Positions 1 to 5,692 of a DNA stretch of 5,708 bases are shown piece by piece; position 1 is the first letter of the stretch, and each line of letters starts with the position of its first letter. The stretch is from contig JARLHX010000257.1 in assembly GCA_031292035.1 (NCBI GenBank), positions 1-5,708 on the forward strand, read 5' to 3'. Position numbers and translations under genes: made by a program. Source of the stretch: Negativicutes bacterium. Lineage in GTDB: Bacteria > Bacillota_C > Negativicutes > Sporomusales_B > JARLHX01. The notes beneath the pieces were generated by a model, which saw only the letters and a list, made by a program, of their open reading frames with translations, made no database searches and had not been told where the DNA came from.

Positions 1-9
1 ATGTTGAAG

Positions 10-25
10 GTATGAAGTTGACCCA
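10..25 (+). repeat. Left copy of a window-end motif (GTATGAAGTTGACCCA)
   Basis: This 16-base stretch matches the last 16 bases of the window (GTATAAAGTTGACCCC, 5693-5708) at 14 of 16 positions and in the same orientation. Its reverse complement has the form TGGGTCAACTTCATAC. That resembles the GGGGTCA... end motifs I recall beside REP-associated tyrosine transposases and related dispersed repeats, but no transposase gene is present here. The match is seen in the sequence; the mobile or dispersed nature is inferred. Confidence 0.4.
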
Positions 26-59
26 ATTTGCTTTCTCTTAAAAAAAGTTCAATAAGTTC

Positions 60-87
60 TTGCATCATTTGATGGTGGATGTATAAA
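60..87 (+). promoter_or_regulatory. Candidate sigma70-type promoter for the large secreted gene
   Basis: TTGCAT (60-65) and TATAAA (82-87) are separated by 16 bases. The -10 box matches TATAAT at five of six positions, while the -35 box matches TTGACA at only three of six. Transcription would begin near position 94, giving a leader of about 50 bases that carries the 17-bp tandem duplication. The surrounding 90 bases are AT-rich, which fits a promoter, but this is a pattern match only. Confidence 0.3.
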
Positions 88-97
88 AGAAATAATT

Positions 98-131
98 CTC
101 CGAGGGGACAACATCTCCGAGGGGACAACAT
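98..131 (+). repeat. Exact 17-bp tandem duplication in the leader
   Basis: CTCCGAGGGGACAACAT occurs twice in direct succession (98-114 and 115-131) without a mismatch. Each copy contains the purine-rich stretch GAGGGGA. The pair ends 16 bases before the preferred start codon at 148. It lies in the expected untranslated leader, so it could change leader structure or offer an upstream ribosome-binding-like site. It could also be a recent slippage duplication without function. Confidence 0.85.
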
Positions 132-135
132 AATC

Positions 136-143
136 GGGAAGGA
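136..143 (+). promoter_or_regulatory. Ribosome binding site that decides the start of the large gene
   Basis: GGGAAGGA is a clear Shine-Dalgarno-like stretch. It lies 4 bases before ATG 148 and only 1 base before ATG 145, so 148 is the more likely start. The frame is open further upstream from ATG 79, but that start would place 23 charged and polar residues in front of a good signal peptide. Confidence 0.6.
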
Positions 144-147
144 AATG

Positions 148-1800
148 ATGAAATCGACTCAGGTTTTTCGTTATTTTTTGGCCTTGGTTCCGGCCTTGAC
201 CATTCTGGCTTTCACTTCAACCCAGGCGCAGACCTCCGGCTATACCGTGGTCGCCCGCACGCCTGACAGCAGGACGCTCGAAAAAGTCACCGTCGAGCAC
301 GGCACCAATAAGGTTCACCGTATCATAGAGTTAGCCACCGGCTTGCACTACACGAACAGCGCCGGCCAGCTCGCCGAGTCCAAGGAACAAATCACCCTTC
401 TTCCCGGTGGCGGCGCCGTGGCCAACCAAGGCCGCCACACCGTACAGTTCCCGGCCGACATCAATAACGGCGTCTTCCAAGTCACCACGCCCGACCACCG
501 CACCCTCCGCAGCCGCCCGCTGTGCGTCTGCTACGACGACGGCAGCAACACCGTGGTCATCGCGACCCTCACCAATTCCGTCGGCCTGTTGACCGCCTCC
601 AACCAAATCACCTACCGCAACTGCTTCACCGGCATCCACGCCGACATCGTCGCGAGCTACCGGCGGAGCGGCTTTGAATGCGACCTCGTATTCCGCGCCA
701 AGCCGAGCGCCCCAAGCGCCTACGGCCTTTCAGACGACGACAGCACCATCCAACTCGTCACCGAATTTTTCAACACCCAGGACCCTGACCAAATCCCCGC
801 CGCCAGCAACGACTGGTTCGGTCTGCAGGACAGCACCCTGAAATTCGGCCAAATGACCATGGGCCACGGCAAAGCATTTGCCTTTCCTCGCCCCGTCGGG
901 CGGGGGGAGGGGACGCCCGTCTATAAAACCTGGATGCACTCTGGTAACCGCACCTTTTTAGTCGAACAAGTTCCGCTTGTTTATGTGGCCGATGACTTAA
1001 ACGCCTTGCCGCTCTCGGCCAGCATCCAGAAACCAGCCTCCAGCATCAAGTACCTGTCGCGCAGTAATGGAGCGAAGGCGGATCTTCTTTCCAGTCGCCC
1101 AGTCTATCCGGCATCCCACCGCCCCACTACCGACACCAATCAAATCCTGCTCGCCGCCGTAACTGCTTTCAACCACGAACCCGGCGTGGTGCTGGATTAT
1201 AGTGAAATTGATTCCGACCAAAACTCAGATTTTAGTTTCGAGAGTGATACCACCTATTTTGTAAATGGATTTCAGATCAATGGAACTGCAACCTTTAATC
1301 CTGGCACGGTGCTGAAATTCTCGGACCAAGGAAGTCTGTTTTGTAATGGCGATATCCTATGCCAGACCACGCCCGATCGTCCCGCCGTGCTCACCTCCGT
1401 TAATGATGACGCCATTGGCGACCCAATCCTGAATGTGAGCACCGGCACTCCCGTGACGGGGAATGGCATTTATATTTACCAATGGGGCAATACCTCGGTT
1501 CTGAAAAACATGCGCTATTATTATGCCGGCTGTGCGGTAATGCAAAACGACCCGGAAGTGTGGAATTCAGAATTCCACAATTGTGCCATAGCCATTGATG
1601 TTCTGGACTCGCAATTGGTGCTGCGCAACGACCTCTTTAGCCATTGCGAGTACTTTTTCATGCAAGACAGCTTTGATGCGATAACGTTGAACGGGCAAAA
1701 TTTGACCGTGGACCATGCGTCTATTATTGGGATGCGTCTTTGGGCAACGCTGACGGTTCACCCGATTGGAACGGTGTTTTTTTCTGGGGAAGCAGCCTGA
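148..1800 (+). CDS. N-terminal part of the large secreted protein (signal peptide, beta-helix)
   Basis: This 550-residue piece starts with MKSTQVFRYFLALVPALT, a typical signal peptide with K and R before a hydrophobic core and probable cleavage after TQA (residue 27). Residues about 30-330 form a region I recall at the N terminus of large uncharacterised Verrucomicrobiota proteins. It includes a C-x-C pair (residues 126 and 128) and a SNDWFGLQDS stretch near 219. From about residue 337, short beta-strand-like repeats rich in N, G and T (for example GTVLKFSDQGSL, VLKNMRYYYAG) look like a right-handed parallel beta-helix. No catalytic motif is visible. The frame ends at 1800 inside the helix; the last 7-24 residues are probably out-of-frame sequence. 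An in-frame palindrome lies at 886-910. Start 148 was chosen for its Shine-Dalgarno spacing; 145 is possible. Function is unknown, and export is the only confident statement. Confidence 0.85.
   Translation: MKSTQVFRYFLALVPALTILAFTSTQAQTSGYTVVARTPDSRTLEKVTVEHGTNKVHRIIELATGLHYTNSAGQLAESKEQITLLPGGGAVANQGRHTVQFPADINNGVFQVTTPDHRTLRSRPLCVCYDDGSNTVVIATLTNSVGLLTASNQITYRNCFTGIHADIVASYRRSGFECDLVFRAKPSAPSAYGLSDDDSTIQLVTEFFNTQDPDQIPAASNDWFGLQDSTLKFGQMTMGHGKAFAFPRPVGRGEGTPVYKTWMHSGNRTFLVEQVPLVYVADDLNALPLSASIQKPASSIKYLSRSNGAKADLLSSRPVYPASHRPTTDTNQILLAAVTAFNHEPGVVLDYSEIDSDQNSDFSFESDTTYFVNGFQINGTATFNPGTVLKFSDQGSLFCNGDILCQTTPDRPAVLTSVNDDAIGDPILNVSTGTPVTGNGIYIYQWGNTSVLKNMRYYYAGCAVMQNDPEVWNSEFHNCAIAIDVLDSQLVLRNDLFSHCEYFFMQDSFDAITLNGQNLTVDHASIIGMRLWATLTVHPIGTVFFSGEAA
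886..910 (+). repeat. GC-rich palindrome inside the coding sequence
   Basis: CCTCGCCCCG (886-895) and CGGGGGGAGG (901-910) pair over 9 of 10 positions around a five-base TCGGG loop. The hairpin is read through in frame and, with its neighbours, encodes FPRPVGRGEGTPV between otherwise family-like sequence. I recall small dispersed palindromes in soil bacteria whose translation gives similar PLPVGRGEG-like strings. This looks like such an element inserted without breaking the frame, but copy number elsewhere cannot be seen here. Confidence 0.6.
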
Positions 1801-2699
1801 CGTTCATGAACAGCATCTTTTCAGATGATATCCTGGGCGCTGGAACCTATAATGGATATCTGCTTCCGGGCTATGATACGACGATGTATTTGGGCCTCGT
1901 CTCGCATTCGGGCTCACATAACGCGTTTTATGACAATTGTGGGTCGATTCAATTGACGTCCCCGCCATACAAAACAGCAGGCAACGCCAATTATTACCTC
2001 GCTCCCAACAGCCCATGCCGCAACGCCGGCACGACCACCATCGACCCCGATTTGCTCGCCGAACTCCAGACGATGACCACCTACGCCCCGCAAGACGGCA
2101 GCCATCCCGACAACGATGGACTACCCGATCTCGGCTACCATTATCCCGTAAATGAAGATTCCGACCATGACGGCCTGCCCGATTGGTGGGAATATTACTG
2201 GTTCGGCAATTACACCCACACCGGCTCCGAGGTCGATGCGGCCAGCAACACCCTCTTGGCGGAATACCAGTCCTACGCCAACGACGGCATCACCAACGAC
2301 CCCAACATTATCAACTTTTCGATCGAAGCCACCAACGATTACATCAACCACATCAACGCTTCCGTCCAATTGAACGTTACCATGGGCGACCCCGCCTATT
2401 ATGCCGTGTTTGTGGACAGCAGCACCCCCACCAACTGGTTTCCGTTCACTGGCACCAATTTGACTGTCCCTTTGGGCCCCTTGGGCATAACCGATGGGAA
2501 ATATAACGTGATCGTCGGACTCAAGGGCCCCGCTCCCATTGCCACCGAGACCTGGCATGATTATGGATTCACGCTCGACCGCGTTCCGCCGGCGGTGACG
2601 ATTACGAATCCAATCCTGGCAACCGCCGTGGGCGTGGTTACGAAACCCTACCTCCAATTGCAGGGTTTCGCCGACGAACAGCTTGCCAGCATTTCCTAA
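1740..2699 (+). CDS. Middle part of the large secreted protein (helix end, acidic repeats, Ig-like start)
   Basis: This 319-residue frame continues the first part after a shift; it is open from 1677, and TTG 1740 is only a formal start. It opens with the end of the beta-helix (SLTFMNSIFSDD). Acidic repeats follow: PDNDGLPD (residues 123-130) and DSDHDGLPDWWEYYWFGN (140-157). They resemble thrombospondin type 3 or EF-hand-like calcium sites and are typical of secreted Verrucomicrobiota proteins. Residues about 160-280 are a beta-rich Thr/Asn segment. From VPPAVTITNP (282) a bacterial Ig-like unit begins and runs to LQLQGFADEQLASIS, where TAA stops it abruptly. There is no signal peptide and no Shine-Dalgarno site, so independent translation is unlikely. 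Calcium binding is inferred from the motif. Confidence 0.7.
   Translation: MGNADGSPDWNGVFFWGSSLTFMNSIFSDDILGAGTYNGYLLPGYDTTMYLGLVSHSGSHNAFYDNCGSIQLTSPPYKTAGNANYYLAPNSPCRNAGTTTIDPDLLAELQTMTTYAPQDGSHPDNDGLPDLGYHYPVNEDSDHDGLPDWWEYYWFGNYTHTGSEVDAASNTLLAEYQSYANDGITNDPNIINFSIEATNDYINHINASVQLNVTMGDPAYYAVFVDSSTPTNWFPFTGTNLTVPLGPLGITDGKYNVIVGLKGPAPIATETWHDYGFTLDRVPPAVTITNPILATAVGVVTKPYLQLQGFADEQLASIS
2109..2210 (+). other. Acidic DxDxDGLPD repeats (thrombospondin type 3-like)
   Basis: Two units are encoded: PDNDGLPDLGYHY and DSDHDGLPDWWEYYWFGN. The spacing of Asp and Asn followed by GLPD is that of calcium-binding loops in thrombospondin type 3 repeats. The WWE(Y/x)..FGN ending is a form I recall as common in secreted proteins of Verrucomicrobiota and related phyla. 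It separates the beta-helix from the Ig-like part and is the best taxonomic clue in the window. Confidence 0.65.
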
Positions 2700-2704
2700 A
2701 CAAT

Positions 2705-4711
2705 GTGTTCTGGATCGAAAATGTTCCCTTGAACGGAACGACCGAAATTAGCGTCCAAGCCACGGATGCCTCGGGCCGAAACACAGCGACGAAAACCTTG
2801 ACCATTGTGCCCAGCACTGTGCAATTGACAATCGACAGCACGCCCACCGGCGACAATTTGTATGACGCCGTGGGCACCGTCAGCGGCACGGTGGGCGACG
2901 TCAACGCCACCGTTGCTGTTAATGGCGTGGAGGCGACTGACTACTTTCCGAACGGGGATGGCACCGCCACTTGGACTGCGAACAACGTACCGATTTACGG
3001 CATCGGCACCGCCTCCTTTGACGCGGTGGCGTATTCGGGCAGCGGTGGCAATGCCGGACTCGCGGTTCGCGCACTCACGGCGCCAGGCGCAACCCCGGAG
3101 GCCAACGCTTCCACTTCGTTAGAAATGCCCGCCAAATTGATCATCTCAAGATATGCCTTTGGCCAAAACGTGGACTATGATATTATGTGGGGAGGCAACG
3201 GGGACTGGGATCGACAGCATGTGATGGTCAAGACATTCAACGCCAGTTTGTCGCCGGGGCAGAGTGGCCAATGGGAGCAGCATTACCGGGGCACGTATTT
3301 TGAGTCGTGGTACGACTCCTACTGGCTGGGCGCAAACACGCCGGCAAGTGGAAGTTGGTCGGAGAACGGCGTGAGCGGCACGGTAAACGATACGAGTATT
3401 CCGCAATGGGACCCGATCAACAACGGCAATTTTATCGTGGCGCATTACATGGCCGATGGCGTTCATTTTGAACAGCACAAGAGTTACAATGATGGCTCTT
3501 CGCACAGCTTGTTGACGGACAATGTAAATGCCGTAACCGCCTATAAGCTCTACACGGGCGGAAAATCGGGAGTGAACCGGCAAAGCCTTTTTTGCATCTA
3601 TACCGGCTCGGATTCGGTGGGCAATTTTACCCCCAACATTGACGATGCCAATTTCGATTACCCGTGGCAACACGCCGCCATAGGCCCGGTTGACCTCGCC
3701 TCGATTGAATGCTTGGGAAAGAGATTCGGCGCGGATGGACTCTTATGGATCATGTTGCCCGACAACGCATCGCCCACGGCCACCGCGATCACTCCCGGCA
3801 AGAAACACTACGCCGTGGATATGGGGCAGCAGAAATATGCCGTGACGTTGGCCAGCTCGGGCGACTGCAAAAGCTATGATGATTTATCCGTGGTGACGCC
3901 CACCTTTTGCGTGGGGCAGGCACTGGTCTTCTTTCCAAAATGGACACCATCAGCGCCACCTTACGATCCAGATCACTCGTTTTTCCACTGGCATTTGCCT
4001 GAAAACTTTGTGAATGAATCATATTCATATTCTAGTAGCTGTACAAGCTACCGAAGGAATTCCGATCTGCTGGAGAAGCCATCCACCCAATGCTGGTACG
4101 TTAGAGATCCGGGGGGAGCTTGTAGTATAGGAATGAACCTCAAATTTGCAAATGGCCAGATTGTCAACATTGCAAGAGAGGGAAATTTTGTGATTTATCG
4201 GCCAGAGATTTCGGCCTTTCACAAAATCGACAATGGTTTTACGGCGACGCGAACAACGTTGAATGGTATTATGGAGTGGGATGCGACTATTGATTCGGAC
4301 TTTCCGGGTTCCATTGGTGTAACGCAAATTATAAATTGCAACAACTGGCAGAGCACTTATTATACTGGAGGGCTTAACCTTATTGATGGAGCGTCTGAGA
4401 TTTACGGAGAACCGGATGACAACGGTCAGCCCAAGCCATACGATCCGAATGATATACGAACTCAATCTACACTTTTGGGCGATCAGCCTTGGTGCCCGAT
4501 GGCTCCTTGTGCAAATATGATGAATGTAAATTTCAAGGATTACATACGGTTTTGTCCGAACTGTGAAGGGATTTTTGTCACCCTTGCTACGGTTGATTGG
4601 CATATGAGCGGGGACGCTTGCCTTTCTGGCCCCATATTGCCGAATGACTTTCCTCCCGCAAGTGATCCTGTTGACAGCGATGCGTTCCCAAAATGGGAAT
4701 GGCATTATTAG
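2705..4711 (+). CDS. C-terminal part of the large secreted protein (Ig-like, variable Cys-rich end)
   Basis: This 668-residue frame is open from 2561; GTG 2705 is only its formal start. It opens with the end of an Ig-like unit (FWIENVPLNGTTEISVQATD). A full unit follows from about residue 38 (TVQLTIDSTPTGD ... NGVEATDYFPNGDGTATW), similar in style to glucodextranase B-like Ig domains. Residues about 155-425 form a conserved-looking core with WGGNGDWDRQH (near 162-170) and LYTGGKSGVNRQSLFC. I recall this core from uncharacterised Verrucomicrobiota proteins. From about residue 380 to the end there are 11 cysteines, including WCPMAPC (596-602) and CPNC (617-620). The ending VDWHMSGDACLSG ... DSDAFPKWEWHY appears to be the natural C terminus. 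No membrane anchor, PEP-CTERM signal or sorting motif is present. No enzyme motif was recognised. Its last 19 bases overlap the longest reading of the next gene. Confidence 0.8.
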   Translation: MFWIENVPLNGTTEISVQATDASGRNTATKTLTIVPSTVQLTIDSTPTGDNLYDAVGTVSGTVGDVNATVAVNGVEATDYFPNGDGTATWTANNVPIYGIGTASFDAVAYSGSGGNAGLAVRALTAPGATPEANASTSLEMPAKLIISRYAFGQNVDYDIMWGGNGDWDRQHVMVKTFNASLSPGQSGQWEQHYRGTYFESWYDSYWLGANTPASGSWSENGVSGTVNDTSIPQWDPINNGNFIVAHYMADGVHFEQHKSYNDGSSHSLLTDNVNAVTAYKLYTGGKSGVNRQSLFCIYTGSDSVGNFTPNIDDANFDYPWQHAAIGPVDLASIECLGKRFGADGLLWIMLPDNASPTATAITPGKKHYAVDMGQQKYAVTLASSGDCKSYDDLSVVTPTFCVGQALVFFPKWTPSAPPYDPDHSFFHWHLPENFVNESYSYSSSCTSYRRNSDLLEKPSTQCWYVRDPGGACSIGMNLKFANGQIVNIAREGNFVIYRPEISAFHKIDNGFTATRTTLNGIMEWDATIDSDFPGSIGVTQIINCNNWQSTYYTGGLNLIDGASEIYGEPDDNGQPKPYDPNDIRTQSTLLGDQPWCPMAPCANMMNVNFKDYIRFCPNCEGIFVTLATVDWHMSGDACLSGPILPNDFPPASDPVDSDAFPKWEWHY

Positions 4712-5343
4712 GGTTAAGGCTCCGGCACAGAATTCCTTTATCTATGAATATCCCACCTAGTCTAGTCTTATCGGCGTGTTTTTTTGTTTTGAGTTTAAAG
4801 GCTACAGCGGAGCCGATTACCAACGTCGTTCCACTCACTGCAAATCTAACATTTTTCCTCGAGCAAAAGGGAGGCCGTGCCCCAGCATACCAATTCAAGG
4901 ACAGCGAGATGATTTATCGGGCCCTCCTCGTCAATGGTACGAACATTGTAAATTATCGGGCTTTGCCACTATTTTCCCAATTCTATGACTTTAAACTGTT
5001 GGACGCCAATGGAGCGGAAGTTGCGAAAACAAAAGCCGGACTTGCCAATAGCCGACCTGCAAAATTTCCGGTGAACAGATTTGATTTATTAGGAAATTTT
5101 AAACTCCAATGCATAAAAGGACTTGATATCCGTGGGCTGTTTCGGCCACGTGACATGTTTGTGATAACTAATAATGGTCAATATGATCTGGTAGTTAAAA
5201 TGCGAATTTGCGTGCCTATGACAAACGGCGTGGTAGATACCAATGCAATGAAAGAAATCAGGAGTTTTGTCCAGGCTGAAAGTGTTGAAGATTTTATGAT
5301 ATACGAATCCCCACCTCTGCTTGTGAAGGTGATGAAGGATTGA
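4693..5343 (+). CDS. Small secreted protein of unknown function, partner of the large gene
   Basis: The 216-residue reading has RLRHR (residues 9-13) before a hydrophobic core (SLVLSACFFVLSL, 23-35) and a probable signal peptidase I site ATA|EP after residue 39, leaving about 177 mature residues. The mature part is beta-rich and contains FFLEQKGG, FKLLDANGAEVAKTKAG, DMFVITNNGQYDLVVKMR (from residue 154) and a PPLLVKV ending. I recall similar small secreted proteins beside large ones of the preceding type, which suggests a paired unit. The longest start overlaps the upstream gene by 19 bases, suggesting translational coupling. ATG 4744 (199 residues) is a real alternative but removes the positive charges from the signal peptide. 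No start has a good Shine-Dalgarno site. Codon use is AT-richer than in most of the large gene. It is not a recognised enzyme; a binding or structural role would be a guess. Confidence 0.82.
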   Translation: MGMALLGLRLRHRIPLSMNIPPSLVLSACFFVLSLKATAEPITNVVPLTANLTFFLEQKGGRAPAYQFKDSEMIYRALLVNGTNIVNYRALPLFSQFYDFKLLDANGAEVAKTKAGLANSRPAKFPVNRFDLLGNFKLQCIKGLDIRGLFRPRDMFVITNNGQYDLVVKMRICVPMTNGVVDTNAMKEIRSFVQAESVEDFMIYESPPLLVKVMKD

Positions 5344-5370
5344 CGTAACAGCATAGCTGGTAGTCACGGC

Positions 5371-5411
5371 GGTCACAGTTTGGCGCTTAATTACTGTGGT
5401 TTTTTGTTTTT
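5371..5411 (+). terminator. Weak rho-independent terminator-like hairpin after the small gene
   Basis: GGTCACAG (5371-5378) pairs with CTGTGGTT (5394-5401) through five Watson-Crick and three G-T pairs around a 15-base loop, followed by a T-rich tract with one G (5400-5411). It lies about 30 bases after the stop codon, where an operon terminator would be expected. The stem is short and the loop long, so this is a modest call. Confidence 0.4.
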
Positions 5412-5512
5412 ATGTTGCAGGGTTGGCTTGCGGCGCTTTGGTAATTATATGGAATTGTATGATGCTGCAGCTGCCGTTGGCTACGGGCCGGTTTTTATAT
5501 ATGATACTCTTA

Positions 5513-5531
5513 CTCGCTCCATTGGTGCGAG
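5513..5531 (+). repeat. Small perfect-stem hairpin before the GC-rich block
   Basis: CTCGC (5513-5517) and GCGAG (5527-5531) are perfect inverted repeats around a nine-base loop TCCATTGGT, in which CC and GG could also pair. It marks the change from AT-rich to GC-rich sequence and could be the edge of a small repeat element. No T tract follows, so it is not a terminator on the plus strand. Confidence 0.35.
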
Positions 5532-5692
5532 ACGGTCGGGCGGATGGTCGATCAATTTCGCGTCGTCGTGCATGGCTATGTGAATATGGCGATCCGGCGT
5601 TACGAGGCCCGCTTGAAGACGGATCGGGGGCAAACGCGCGCAAGACTGCGCCGCCCAGCTGAAAAAGAAAGCAGCTAAAGGTTAAATGTAAT

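Larger units (their letters stand above)
148..4711 (+). pseudogene. Large secreted multidomain protein gene, split into three reading frames
   Basis: Three consecutive plus-strand frames read as one protein of about 1,520 codons. The order is signal peptide, N-terminal region and beta-helix (to about 1730), rest of the helix, acidic DGLPDWWE-type repeats and start of an Ig-like unit (to 2699), then end of an Ig-like unit, a second Ig-like unit and a long C-terminal region (to 4711). Only the first part has a signal peptide and Shine-Dalgarno site. The second and third begin in the middle of recognisable domains. Both shifts have the sense of one net lost base. As written, the gene yields only a 550-residue secreted piece ending inside the helix. 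It may be a true pseudogene or an intact gene with sequencing or assembly errors, and the sequence alone cannot decide. The function of the intact protein is unknown. Confidence 0.6.

Noticed and set aside
18..44. TTGACC with TTAAAA as a promoter
   Set aside because: The TTGACC is part of the end motif and the -10 match is poor; the pair at 60-87 has a better -10 box and lies nearer to the gene.
79..147. Upstream ATG at 79 as the start of the first gene
   Set aside because: The residues added are polar and include the translated 17-bp tandem repeat, while a good Shine-Dalgarno site and signal peptide point to 148 (or 145).
1777..1783. Programmed -1 ribosomal frameshift at the seven-T run
   Set aside because: The sense and place would fit, but no clear downstream structure was identified and the second break has no slippery site, so damage or error explains both more simply.
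2121..2657. Minus-strand open frame of 178 codons
   Set aside because: It lies opposite the GC-rich coding part of the large gene, has a low-complexity Gly/Val composition and no family features; it is a codon-bias shadow.
4025..4705. Minus-strand open frame of 226 codons
   Set aside because: It is opposite the C-terminal region of the large gene, whose plus-strand reading has a recognisable end; the antisense product is basic and featureless, with no ribosome site.
4768..4779. Lipobox-like LSAC in the small secreted protein
   Set aside because: The cysteine is in the middle of the hydrophobic core and is followed by FFVLSL, whereas lipoproteins have polar residues there. The ATA|EP site fits signal peptidase I better.
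5396..5662. Possible 88-residue membrane protein from GTG 5396
   Set aside because: The first half is hydrophobic, but the start lies inside the terminator-like hairpin, there is no Shine-Dalgarno site, and composition changes abruptly in mid-frame. Probably chance.
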